Below, one piece after another: positions 51,881 to 59,534 of a stretch of DNA of 64,000 nt. The position numbers and the translations under genes are program-made. Source of the DNA: Pseudoselenomonas ruminantium (GTDB taxonomy: Bacteria > Bacillota > Negativicutes > Selenomonadales > Selenomonadaceae); NCBI GenBank assembly GCA_015058575.1, contig SVBZ01000004.1, positions 98,355 through 162,354 of the forward strand, read 5' to 3'. The notes under the pieces are model-generated. The model ran no database searches and was not told the origin of the DNA. It saw only the letters and a list, made by a program, of their open reading frames with translations. Numbering within the stretch: position 1 is the stretch's first letter; each line of letters begins with the position of its first letter.

Positions 51881-52111
51881 ATGGACGAAAATGTTTTGGA
51901 ACAAGTCTATCAAGAAAAACTGGAAGAACGTATTATTGCGCAAATTGCCAAGGATAAGGATATATCGTTGGCAAAAGCGATGCATATATATTATGGCAGT
52001 GACTTGGCAGAAAAGATTCATAATGGTGTAGAGGGGATTCAGTACTTGGATTATCGGGTTTTGGCCCAGATACTGGAGGAGACAGAAGCGGAAATCTTTT
52101 TGGGAAATTGA
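51881..52111 (+). CDS. Small helical protein, third gene of the DUF3791/DUF3990 unit
   Basis: 76-aa acidic protein (MDENVLEQVYQEKLEERII) with ISLAKAMHIYYGSDLAEKIHNGVEGIQYLDYRVLA. I do not know a named family. The layout, helix then AM-IYY-S-LA and a YLDY motif, looks like a small regulatory or antitoxin subunit. It follows the DUF3990 gene after 3 nt and is closed by a strong terminator, so it belongs to the same module. Confidence 0.7.
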   Translation: MDENVLEQVYQEKLEERIIAQIAKDKDISLAKAMHIYYGSDLAEKIHNGVEGIQYLDYRVLAQILEETEAEIFLGN

Positions 52112-52121
52112 TGTTGTTGGT

Positions 52122-52163
52122 AAAACGGTCCGCCGGCTCTTTCGAGCCAGCGGACCGTCTTTT
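52122..52163. terminator. Strong bidirectional terminator
   Basis: Arms ACGGTCCGC-CGGCTC and GAGCC-AGCGGACCGT around TTTC, with A- and T-runs outside. Separates the DUF3990 unit from the convergent DUF6718-like gene. Confidence 0.8.
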
Positions 52164-52177
52164 GTCATCGACTATTT

Positions 52178-52402
52178 TTACATTGCCTTTACAGCATTTT
52201 CAAATTCTTCTTCGGTATCTACAAAGCGATAAGGGGCATATTCGCCATAAGCGTTTGGCCGGCTTATGGCTACAAGTTGTATTCTCTCATAGCCAATTTG
52301 TGCTATCAATTTACGCTCGAACTGCACAAGTTTCTTGCCTCCGGCATGGCGCATGGCAATGCTGCCAACTTTATTGAAGTCTTTTGCTATCAGATAACAC
52401 AT
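52178..52402 (-). CDS. DUF6718-like small protein
   Basis: 74-aa protein starting MCYLIAKDFNKVGSIAM, with QLVAISRPNAYGEYAPYRFVDTEEEFENAV. The YLIAK start and SRP-AYGEY motif match, from memory, family DUF6718. It overlaps the 3' end of the RelA/SpoT-like gene by 32 nt and is likely translated from the same transcript. Its role as antitoxin or regulator of that enzyme is inference. The family is otherwise uncharacterised. Confidence 0.65.
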   Translation of the reverse strand: MCYLIAKDFNKVGSIAMRHAGGKKLVQFERKLIAQIGYERIQLVAISRPNAYGEYAPYRFVDTEEEFENAVKAM

Positions 52403-52907
52403 CGTTAAACACCTCCACAAACTCGTCCTCTGTCCTTATGTTACCATTTTCGTAATGATTTCGCAATATTTGTCCAACTTCCAGAGAGGGATGTCTCTTA
52501 TACACGTATTTGTGTAACCAGTTGTTTAAGTGTCGATCAAAATACGTGTTATATTGTATCTCGATGGGATAGTGGTTGTTGCTTAATTTAAAATAAACAT
52601 GAACACCCCTATAGCCATCGTCATTCTTTTTTCCGCGAGACATGTCAACTACGCGAAAATGCTTAGCTGATTTCATAGTTGCGATTTCGTCATAACTGTC
52701 GCATAGGGAGCGAAAACATAGCAAATCATTAAAGACATTGCTCATGCCGTTATTTTGGTCATGCGTATGATTTTTCTTGACAATGGATTGTATGGATTTG
52801 ACATGATAGTCTAGCGCAAAATGCGTCTGGCTTGCTTTTTCCAACAACCAAGCTTGTGCAGCGAATATATCATCCAACAGTTCGTCATAGTCAAAGTCTT
52901 TCCACAC
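52371..52907 (-). CDS. RelA/SpoT-like small alarmone synthetase, 5' end replaced by transposase remnant
   Basis: 178-aa frame covering most of a RelA/SpoT synthetase fold. It has HVKSIQSIVKKNH (substrate-lysine helix), FNDLLCFRSLCDSYDEI (the D-[LI]-x-[GC]-[IF]-R strand), then GYRGVHVYFKLSNN and PIEIQYNT. It could make (p)ppGpp or act as a toxic pyrophosphokinase. The GTG at 52907 has no ribosome site. Translated further upstream, the frame stays open and reads IS256-type transposase, so the native start seems lost. The protein may be made as a chimera, from another start, or not at all. Confidence 0.6.
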   Translation of the reverse strand: MWKDFDYDELLDDIFAAQAWLLEKASQTHFALDYHVKSIQSIVKKNHTHDQNNGMSNVFNDLLCFRSLCDSYDEIATMKSAKHFRVVDMSRGKKNDDGYRGVHVYFKLSNNHYPIEIQYNTYFDRHLNNWLHKYVYKRHPSLEVGQILRNHYENGNIRTEDEFVEVFNDVLSDSKRLQ

Positions 52908-53299
52908 GGCTATAGCACCGGGATAAACAGACCATTCTTTTTGCAGCTCGGAGAACGCCTGCTGGGCTGCCTCTGCATTTACGGCACCATAGACAGTTTT
53001 CAGCTGTTTGGTAAAAGATCCCCAGCTCTTACGGGGGATATAGCGTACGGAATTGCGGATAAGATGTATGATGCAGCGCTGAGCAACTACTTGCGGGAAT
53101 CTACAAAAGCAAACGGATAGAACGGTTTGAGCGGACGCGTGCGCCAGCGGTCAACCGCTTCTAATACACAGTCTGTGATATTAGAAATCTGCTTCATGAC
53201 ATTTTGGACAACCTGAGCATCTTTTAAGTCGTAGTGGGACAAAATCTGCTGAGCAATTTGCTCGCCTAGGGTATTCGGTGTCTGGTTGCGTTTCGCCAT
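52905..53299 (-). pseudogene. IS256-family (Mutator-type) transposase remnant
   Basis: The ATG at 53299 starts MAKRNQTPNTLGEQIAQQILSHYDL and runs into TDCVLEAVDRWRTRPLKPFYPFAFVD, the IS256 transposase catalytic-core start. After an internal deletion and a frame change it resumes as QRCIIHLIRNSVRYIPRKSW (about 53080-53021), and continues to EWSVYPGAIAVWKD near 52905. The rest of the transposase is missing, and the frame passes straight into the RelA/SpoT-like gene. No terminal inverted repeats were found. Confidence 0.75.
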
Positions 53300-53497
53300 T
53301 GTTACCTTCCTTATTTATACATGATTCCCCCAGTATGGGGCATAAAATAGTTTTGCGCAAATTATTTTTTACACAAACTATATTACACTCCCGAGTCCAC
53401 ATCCATTGCTAGGCATACCTGATGTTGACTGGTCAGCCCTTTGCTTTTCGTGATATACTAAAAAGAAAAGCGCAGATTAGATAGGGAGGTAAGGCAT

Positions 53498-54220
53498 ATT
53501 TATACGATAGAGAATAGGTATTGGTGGAGTATTTTTGCCATACTTCGTAATTTTTCCGATAGCATAGAATGGGTTAAGTTGTTTGGCTCGAGAGCTCGGG
53601 GAGATGCTAGGTTAGCGTCTGATATTGACCTGGCGGTGTCCGGTGAAGCGGAGACTATCGTCAGATTAGCAATTGCCTTGGAAGATAGTCAGTTGCCTTA
53701 CACTTTCGACGTTATTGACTACAGGCGGCAATCGAATGAGAAATTGAAGCAAGCTATAGACGTCGATGGAAAACTGATCTTTAACAATTCGGGAGGGGCA
53801 ACTGTTATGACGAAATTGCAAATAGAAATGAAGCAGGCGGATTATCATCGTGCACTGGAGAGGTTGCAGTCTGCTTTGCAAAAAGAGCCGGATGCGGATG
53901 ATATGTATCTTGATGCTACGATTCAGCGCTTTGAGTTCTGTTTTGAGTTGGCTTGGAAGTTGATGAAATGTGTTCTTGACTATGAGGGAATCGAAGTCAG
54001 TAGTCCGCGCTCTAGCATCCGTGAGGGCTGGAAGCAGGGAATGATAGCTGATGCGGAAACCTGGTTGGATATGCAGGAAAAGCGGAATTTATCGACGCAT
54101 ACCTATAATCAGTCCACAGCGTTGGCGGTATATCGGTTGATAAACGAGAAGTATATAGACTTACTGCTGGCCTGGGATAAGGAGGTTCAGCGAAGATTGG
54201 AATCTGACATGTCAATTTGA
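53498..54220 (+). CDS. Fused nucleotidyltransferase (MntA-like) and HEPN toxin (HepT-like)
   Basis: One frame joins what are normally two genes. Residues from 53498 give IYTIENRYWWSIFAI and LFGSRARGDARLASDID, the GSX10DXD motif of minimal nucleotidyltransferases. From 53807 (MTKLQIEMKQADYHRAL) a HEPN domain follows with EKRNLSTHTYN, the RX4HXY ribonuclease motif of HepT. MntA normally AMPylates HepT. A ribosome site (GGGAGGGG) and ATG remain at the junction, so HepT may still be translated alone. The 5' half lacks an ATG: ATT 53498 sits 8 nt after GGGAGG; the first standard start, TTG 53579, would cut the domain. Confidence 0.72.
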   Translation: MYTIENRYWWSIFAILRNFSDSIEWVKLFGSRARGDARLASDIDLAVSGEAETIVRLAIALEDSQLPYTFDVIDYRRQSNEKLKQAIDVDGKLIFNNSGGATVMTKLQIEMKQADYHRALERLQSALQKEPDADDMYLDATIQRFEFCFELAWKLMKCVLDYEGIEVSSPRSSIREGWKQGMIADAETWLDMQEKRNLSTHTYNQSTALAVYRLINEKYIDLLLAWDKEVQRRLESDMSI

Positions 54221-54228
54221 CAAGTCAA
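54204..54228. repeat. Two TGACNNGTCA palindromes at the HepT stop
   Basis: CTGACATGTCAA (54204) and TTGACAAGTCAA (54217) at a 13-bp pitch, covering the last codons and stop of the fused gene. Confidence 0.75.
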
Positions 54229-54374
54229 ATGTCAACAGCCTTGCCGATTCGCTGATTCCAGTAGAAGGCATGGCCAAGAATGGAGCAACTAAATCATTAA
54301 ATGTTTTGATTGATCAAGAAGACGATCCAGTTTAAGCGCTGGATTATGTAGCAATGAACGGAAAGAAATAAAAT
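54229..54374. other. Gene remnant or non-coding spacer
   Basis: A short open stretch reads NSLADSLIPVEGMAKNG then ATKSLNVLIDQEDDPV before a stop near 54336. It has no start or ribosome site and looks like the tail of a lost gene. I cannot assign a family. Confidence 0.3.
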
Positions 54375-54427
54375 AAAAAAAGCTTCATGCTGATTGACAA
54401 GAACTGTCATTCGCATGAAGCTTTTTG
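54375..54427. terminator. Bidirectional terminator
   Basis: Arms AAAAAGCTTCATGC and GCATGAAGCTTTTT around a 22-nt loop, between the HepT-like end and the convergent XRE gene. Confidence 0.8.
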
Positions 54428-54793
54428 TTATTCTTTTTTCGATAGAGCTACGATGGCATCTATGATATCCTTCGATTTCTCATCTAATCGTGGGTACTCG
54501 GCAATCAGAGAATCCAGGCGGCTGTCATTGGATGTCTCTTGAACATTGGTTATATGTATGTGATCTGTGTTCAGCGCCTTTGAGGTGGTGATATAGGCGT
54601 TGGAAATGAAGAAAGCAATGTCAGTGGCGAGGGCTGTGGCCAAATGCTGCAAATCTTCAGCGGCAATGCCGGTGGTATAGCCGCGTTCCCAATTGGAAAT
54701 CACCTGCGAAGATTTATGGATGCGTTGCCCCAGCTCTGTTTGTGTCAGCCCCAGCTCTTTTCGTCGTGCTTTGATTCTGCTACCAATGGACAT
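54428..54793 (-). CDS. XRE-family (Cro/CI-type) regulator
   Basis: 121-aa DNA-binding protein. The helix-turn-helix is near residues 5-60: SRIKARRKELGLTQTELGQRIHKSSQVISNWERG. A helical tail of about 60 residues (SRLDSLIAEYPRLDEKSKDIIDAIVAL) resembles the dimer or degron part of phage- and element-borne repressors. ATG 54793 is favoured over 54805. It lies in the accessory region and faces away from the WYL gene, so it may regulate neighbouring defence genes; no target site was identified. Confidence 0.85.
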   Translation of the reverse strand: MSIGSRIKARRKELGLTQTELGQRIHKSSQVISNWERGYTTGIAAEDLQHLATALATDIAFFISNAYITTSKALNTDHIHITNVQETSNDSRLDSLIAEYPRLDEKSKDIIDAIVALSKKE

Positions 54794-55032
54794 GTTTTGT
54801 ATCACCTCTACAGGCTATTATACAGAATATCTAATGCAATAAGTTAAAACTAACGAAATAATAGAAAACAAAAATAAAATAGCGGATTCCGTTATAAAGT
54901 GATATAATATAGAAAAATATCATGTCACTTTGACATAGCGTTAGAGAAAATGAGAGCTGGTAAAACGACATGGGGTGTCGCAGCGATATTATATGATTAA
55001 GGTAAGCTAATAGAGAAGGGCGGTGTGAGCGA

Positions 55033-55998
55033 GTGAAGCCGACGCTTAGGATTGTCCATCTGTTTTGCCGGCTGCTGCAACGGGAGCGGCTGAATCGGGA
55101 AAATGTCATCGAGGAGTACAAGATCAACAGCCGTACCTTTGACCGCGATATCAGCGATATCCGTTATGTCCTGTCGGAGCTGCATGAATGCGATGAACTT
55201 ATTTATGACCGCAACGACAAATGTTACTATCTATCCAGAGGCGGCCGGCATGATTTTACTGGCAGGGACGTAATGGCTCTTCTGAAAGTGTTATTGGGAA
55301 GTCGTGCTTTATGCCGTGATGAGATGATGGGGATGGTAGATGCCATTCGCGCATTGCTGCCATATGAGGATAGGAAAGCCCTTTATTATGCAATAGAGGA
55401 TGAACTTAAACATTATATTGAGCCAATACATGGCAAATCCATACTGGAACTGCAGTGGAAAATCAATAAGTCTATCATAAATAGACAGAAAATACGGATT
55501 GTTTACACAAAGACGGGTGGAAAGCGAATCAAGCGGGATGTATTGCCTGTGAATATCGTATTTGCAGAGTTCTATTTTTATCTGGTAGCGTTCCGTGATG
55601 AATCCGAGTATGAGTATCCGGCATTTTTCCGCCTGGATCGCATCGAATCCGTCAAGGTACTAGGCAAAGTGGGAGAAAATCCGCTGTATACGAACTTCCG
55701 CTATAGCGATATGCGGCCAGCCGTGCAATTCATGTACGCAGGAGAGCTCTTTAATATCAAGCTGCGATGCCGAAAATCGGCACTGGAAGCCGTTTTAGAC
55801 AGGGTACCGAAGTATGAAATCATACGGGAAAAAGATGACAGTGTCCTGGTAACAGTGACGGCATTTGGCGAAGGCTTCATCCGCTGGGCAGCTATGCAGG
55901 GCGAGAATGTAGAAATCCTTGCCCCGCAGAAACTGAGAGAGCGGATGGGACAGTGGTTCGCGAAGGCGGCGGAGGTGTATAAGCGGGAGGTGAAATGA
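55033..55998 (+). CDS. WYL-domain transcriptional regulator
   Basis: 321-aa regulator. The amino-terminal winged helix (LRIVHLFCRLLQRERLNRENVIEEYKINSRTFDRDISDIR) is followed by a WYL domain (about 145-230: IRIVYTKTGGKRIKRDVLPVNIVFAEFYFYLVAF, then FFRLDRIESV). The WCX-type tail (VLVTVTAFGEGFIRWAAMQGENVEIL) completes the usual architecture. WYL proteins often control defence systems by sensing nucleic acid or nucleotide. It starts at GTG 55033. It sits between the toxin region and the AT-rich cassette, which it might regulate. Confidence 0.88.
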   Translation: MKPTLRIVHLFCRLLQRERLNRENVIEEYKINSRTFDRDISDIRYVLSELHECDELIYDRNDKCYYLSRGGRHDFTGRDVMALLKVLLGSRALCRDEMMGMVDAIRALLPYEDRKALYYAIEDELKHYIEPIHGKSILELQWKINKSIINRQKIRIVYTKTGGKRIKRDVLPVNIVFAEFYFYLVAFRDESEYEYPAFFRLDRIESVKVLGKVGENPLYTNFRYSDMRPAVQFMYAGELFNIKLRCRKSALEAVLDRVPKYEIIREKDDSVLVTVTAFGEGFIRWAAMQGENVEILAPQKLRERMGQWFAKAAEVYKREVK

Positions 55999-56152
55999 AA
56001 TTTAAGTTGTAAGTTTATATAATAAAATTACTGAATATTTAAAATAATAAATTAAAATATTGCTATGGATATAAGAGGTTTTGATTTACTGATGATTAAT
56101 TATTTGATAGAAAATTGGAGATGTATTGCGCAAAAAGAAATGGGGGATAAAA

Positions 56153-56305
56153 ATGGCAGCAAAAAGGATTGAGTATATGTGCAGTCAGTGTGGCAAGAAG
56201 GAAATACGGTTCGTGTCTATGGGGAAACCGCAGCCAGGTAAATGTCCAAGGAAGGGGAATGGGAAACCACATTCATGGACGGTGAATCGGAAATTTGATA
56301 TGTAA
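56153..56305 (+). CDS. Small zinc-ribbon protein (50 aa)
   Basis: Short gene starting MAAKRIEYMCSQCGKKE and ending WTVNRKFDM. CSQCG and GKCPRKGNGKPH give a four-ligand zinc-ribbon-like layout (Cys, Cys, Cys, His). The ribosome site GGGGGATAAAA is excellent and is shared almost exactly with the gene at 58311. It is the first gene of the AT-rich cassette, 24 nt before the AAA+ gene. Function unknown; possibly a nucleic-acid or protein adaptor. Confidence 0.7.
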   Translation: MAAKRIEYMCSQCGKKEIRFVSMGKPQPGKCPRKGNGKPHSWTVNRKFDM

Positions 56306-56329
56306 TACAAATTAGGTGGAGAAGAAGTT

Positions 56330-57235
56330 ATGGGTATTGGAGATAGAATAAGAGAATCATCAACAGGTGAAAAAAGACAAAAAATAGAATTTTATGCTGA
56401 GGAACCGAAATATGAATTATCTGATATTGTTTTACCCAATGTGGTCAAAGAGCAGGTATTAGATGTATTAGAGTATAAGAAAAACAGTAAAAAAGTTTAT
56501 GAAGATTGGGGGTTGGCGAATACACATAAATATTCTAGGAAAATAGGAGTTAATCTTTATGGTCCATCGGGAACTGGCAAGACAATGGTAGCACATGCAA
56601 TAGCGAAATATCTAGGGAGAAAGATTCTAGTAATCAACTATGCTGATATAGAATCAAAATATGTCGGAGAAACACCTAAAAATATAAAAGCAGCTTTTGA
56701 GTATGCAAGAGAAAGTAATTGTGTAATGTTCTTTGATGAGGCAGATGCAATTTTAAGTAGAAGAGTTACCGACATGCAACGTGCTGTTGACGTAAGTGTA
56801 AATCAAACACGGTCTGTCCTTCTTATGCTGTTAAATGATTATCAAGATTTTATAATATTTGCAACAAATTTTATAGAAAATTTTGATCCTGCTTTTATGA
56901 GACGTATTGCACAACATATAAAATTTGAATTACCAGATGAATTGTGTAGAGAACAGCTCTGGAGGATGTATATACCTGAAAAAATGCCAAATGATTTTGA
57001 AATGGAAAAATTAATAGTTGAATCAGAAGGACTGTCAGGTAGTGATATAGCAAATGCTGTTTTAATGTCGGCGTTCAAAGCGGCAAGAAATAGGGATGAA
57101 ATTGTATTACATAATTATGTAATGACTAGCATAATGAATATTAAAGAGAGTAAGGCGGCGAATACGAAAAAAGAAGTTAAAACAACAAAACGAATTGTAA
57201 GTGAAGATTATGTAAAAGAACAGATGAAAAAGTAA
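56330..57235 (+). CDS. AAA+ ATPase of the FtsH/Cdc48/SpoVK type
   Basis: 301-aa single-domain AAA ATPase. Walker A GVNLYGPSGTGKTMVAHAIA (about 74-93), a pore-loop-like ESKYVGETPKNI (about 110), Walker B CVMFFDEADAIL (about 131-142), a sensor-1 FATN, and an arginine-finger pattern DPAFMRRI. A small helical lid domain follows (LSGSDIANAVLMSAF). There is no protease domain or membrane segment. It probably remodels or unfolds a partner, plausibly one of the small neighbours. DNA is strongly AT-rich. Confidence 0.87.
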   Translation: MGIGDRIRESSTGEKRQKIEFYAEEPKYELSDIVLPNVVKEQVLDVLEYKKNSKKVYEDWGLANTHKYSRKIGVNLYGPSGTGKTMVAHAIAKYLGRKILVINYADIESKYVGETPKNIKAAFEYARESNCVMFFDEADAILSRRVTDMQRAVDVSVNQTRSVLLMLLNDYQDFIIFATNFIENFDPAFMRRIAQHIKFELPDELCREQLWRMYIPEKMPNDFEMEKLIVESEGLSGSDIANAVLMSAFKAARNRDEIVLHNYVMTSIMNIKESKAANTKKEVKTTKRIVSEDYVKEQMKK

Positions 57236-57250
57236 AGGGGGATGCTAGAG

Positions 57251-57613
57251 ATGATACCTGTTTTGATTGGATTGGGAGTATTGATTGGTGGAGCTGTAAT
57301 TGTTGCAAATTGGGATTCGATAAAAAATTGGCTAAAAGATTTTATTCCTAAATTAAAAGAAGCTTGGGAGTCTATAAGAGTAGTGGTACCGCATGGGGCT
57401 AGAATATATGGTGATTTATTCGTTGATGGGGCAGATAAGTTATCAAAAATAATGCATAAGTTATATTATAAAGAAGATGGTCATTGGTGTGAAGAAACAA
57501 CAACAAGAATAGTAGATGAAAGTGAAGTGCCAGCGGCAATCTTATCTAAAATAAAAAGACAACAAGAAGATATAACTGAGGAAATAGAAGAAATGTTGGA
57601 TTTGGAAGTATGA
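57251..57613 (+). CDS. Membrane-anchored small protein of the AAA+ cassette
   Basis: About 120-aa protein: one amino-terminal membrane helix (IPVLIGLGVLIGGAVIVA), then an amphipathic KNWLKDFIPKLKEAWESI. A cytosolic domain ends with YYKEDGHWCEETTTRIVDESEVPAAI and an acidic tail. The LYYK-ED-W-EE pattern recurs in the next protein. Start 57251 lies 9 nt after AGGGGG; ATG 57242 is closer. Family not recognised by name. Inferred substrate or anchor of the AAA+ ATPase. Confidence 0.65.
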   Translation: MIPVLIGLGVLIGGAVIVANWDSIKNWLKDFIPKLKEAWESIRVVVPHGARIYGDLFVDGADKLSKIMHKLYYKEDGHWCEETTTRIVDESEVPAAILSKIKRQQEDITEEIEEMLDLEV

Positions 57614-57626
57614 GGAGGAATTGGGT

Positions 57627-58034
57627 ATGAACGAGAAAAAAGATAATGTTGAGACTTATGATCCGATTGAAATGATAAGAAAAGTAATTGATAAAATTAT
57701 AAATATAGCTTTCAAATCAAATATAAAGGAGCTAGCAGAAATATATTCAAAAGATATCGATAATATAATATTGAAAAGTGAAAGGGACAAAAGTTTTAAA
57801 TATGTGGGAGGGGAATTTATAGTCACTTATGTGACAGAAAGGATATTTTCTATAAAAATAGCATTGTATTATAAAAATAAAGAGGATAAGTGGGTTGAAG
57901 AAAGTTATGTTACATCAAGAGATATGAAGTTGTTGAAGGATGAGGCTGTGATTGAATTAAAGGAAAGTAAAAAAATAATATATGAAATCGAATATCCTAA
58001 AGTAGTGAATATAGATTTCGAAGGTAAAGAGTAA
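57627..58034 (+). CDS. Hypothetical soluble protein of the AAA+ cassette
   Basis: About 135-aa charged protein of unknown family. A helical front (IEMIRKVIDKIINIAFKSNI) precedes a beta-rich part with LYYKNKEDKWVEESYVTSRDM, which resembles the LYYK-ED-W-EE segment of the previous protein, so the two may share a domain. ATG 57627 follows GAGGAGGAATTGGG. It ends 1 nt into the next gene's ATG. Confidence 0.6.
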   Translation: MNEKKDNVETYDPIEMIRKVIDKIINIAFKSNIKELAEIYSKDIDNIILKSERDKSFKYVGGEFIVTYVTERIFSIKIALYYKNKEDKWVEESYVTSRDMKLLKDEAVIELKESKKIIYEIEYPKVVNIDFEGKE

Positions 58035-58324
58035 TGTTTAAATGTGAAAAATGTGGTGCTTGCTGTAGACTGATAGGGCAAACACCATTTTTAAAATCAT
58101 TTTCTTTGGCTACTGGAGAATGTAAATGGCTAGATTCGGAAACAAACTTATGTAAAATATACAACAAAAGACCTGATATATGTAACATAGATAAAATGTA
58201 TGAAATGTATTATTACAAGAAGTATTCAAAAGAAGAGTTTTATCAAATAAATAGGGAGAATTGTAAAACAATAAGGGGCGAGAGTTATAATAAGAGGGGC
58301 GGGGATAAAAATGGCAGAATATAA
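58034..58324 (+). CDS. YkgJ-like cysteine-cluster protein
   Basis: 96-aa protein starting MFKCEKCGACCRLIG, with GECKWLDSETNLCKIYNKRPDIC. The CxxCxxCC front and later C...C...RP..C match the YkgJ/UPF0153 zinc- or iron-binding cluster family. It probably holds a metal centre; a catalytic role is unproven. It overlaps its upstream neighbour by one nt and the next gene by 14 nt, showing tight coupling in the cassette. Confidence 0.75.
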   Translation: MFKCEKCGACCRLIGQTPFLKSFSLATGECKWLDSETNLCKIYNKRPDICNIDKMYEMYYYKKYSKEEFYQINRENCKTIRGESYNKRGGDKNGRI

Positions 58325-58589
58325 ATATATTATTGTTGCTGTGGGAATTATTATAGTAATGCTTCTTTTTTATAGACGGGAATCTATAAAAAGTCAAATG
58401 AAAGAAGGTATAAATAAGGAGTTGAAAAGTAATGGTTTGGTAAGTAAAACTTTTTTGCAAACATATAATGATGAATATGCATTTGAATATATAGAAGATC
58501 AAATTAGAAAAAAAGAAATACTAAAAGTGGAAATTGATGATGGCGAACAATTATATCTATTGCTTAGTGATTTTATGCAAAAAAAGTAA
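58311..58589 (+). CDS. Small single-pass membrane protein of the AAA+ cassette
   Basis: 92-aa protein with a membrane helix near the start (YIIVAVGIIIVMLLFY), then a charged cytosolic part ending LKVEIDDGEQLYLLLSDFMQ. Ribosome site GGGGATAAAA lies inside the previous coding sequence. Family unknown. Like the gene at 57251, it would place a small acidic domain at the inner membrane. Confidence 0.6.
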   Translation: MAEYKYIIVAVGIIIVMLLFYRRESIKSQMKEGINKELKSNGLVSKTFLQTYNDEYAFEYIEDQIRKKEILKVEIDDGEQLYLLLSDFMQKK

Positions 58590-58591
58590 AA

Positions 58592-59509
58592 TTGCTAGAG
58601 GAAAACTTTATAGATATAAACGTTTTGACTAAATATTGGAAAATTAATAGAATGAAGTACTACGCATCGGTTATGGCAGAGTGTGAAAAGCATAGTGGAA
58701 AATTGTTGATAAATATAAGCGATGAAAGTGATACTATATTTTATGTCAATCAGCAAGGAATGAAACTTCTAAAAGACGTTTTTTTTAATAAAACTATCGT
58801 TAGAATAGATGATCTCAAGAAAATAATAGGGGAGCAACCAATAGGTATCGTATTAAATGTTGTTAAGGAATCTTTGCGAAAAGAGTATTATGATTGGTAT
58901 ATATATTATCAGAAACAAAATAAAATTGCATGGTTTAATAGAGTGTTGATTGAGAAGGTAATGAATGTTAAAGATGATATAATAGATATGGAAATTATGA
59001 AAAATGTATTTTGTAATGTTGCGGAAGATGATATAAAAATAATAACAGAACGAGTATATAAAATTATAAGGGATGTAACTGGTGGGGAAGATTATGAATT
59101 GCTTAAGAATGAAAGAGAAGATGTGATTCGGATAAAAAAACAGATATTTGAGGGAGTGTTAAGGCTTGCAGGAAAAGAAATTGTTACAATGAAGGATGTT
59201 TCTCAAGTTATAAAAAATAGTAAATACAATCATATGATAATGCATCACATGATAGAAAATTATGACGAAATGAAAAGATTTATATTTTTTTCAGATTGTG
59301 ATGCGTGGATTAATGAGGAATACATATATAAATATAAGTGCGAAAAATGTGAAAAGATATTCTTAAACTTAAAAACATACGGGCCAAAATTTTATTGCGG
59401 AAAATGCTTAGAACAAATTCATCGTAAAGAAGATGAAGATGAAAAGAAAGGAAAAACCGTAAAGAGATATGTTGATGCTCCACCTCCTGGGATAAAAATT
59501 AAAATGTGA
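58592..59509 (+). CDS. Hypothetical protein with C-terminal zinc ribbon
   Basis: 305-aa mainly helical protein of unknown family, ending in a four-cysteine ribbon: CEKCEKIFLNL and FYCGKCLEQIH (about 247-277). The front contains ISDESDTIFYVNQQGMKLL. The start is uncertain: TTG 58592 is 2 nt after the previous stop and lacks a clear ribosome site; ATG 58652 is an alternative. Extreme A/T content and AAA/ATA codons mark it as foreign. Possibly a nucleic-acid-binding effector, which is only a guess. Confidence 0.55.
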   Translation: MLEENFIDINVLTKYWKINRMKYYASVMAECEKHSGKLLINISDESDTIFYVNQQGMKLLKDVFFNKTIVRIDDLKKIIGEQPIGIVLNVVKESLRKEYYDWYIYYQKQNKIAWFNRVLIEKVMNVKDDIIDMEIMKNVFCNVAEDDIKIITERVYKIIRDVTGGEDYELLKNEREDVIRIKKQIFEGVLRLAGKEIVTMKDVSQVIKNSKYNHMIMHHMIENYDEMKRFIFFSDCDAWINEEYIYKYKCEKCEKIFLNLKTYGPKFYCGKCLEQIHRKEDEDEKKGKTVKRYVDAPPPGIKIKM

Positions 59510-59534
59510 TGTTAATCGTTTGGGAGGAGATGTT

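Noticed and set aside
52905..53299. Intact IS256 insertion sequence
   Set aside because: The transposase lacks its middle and end, has a frame change, and no terminal inverted repeats or target duplication were found.
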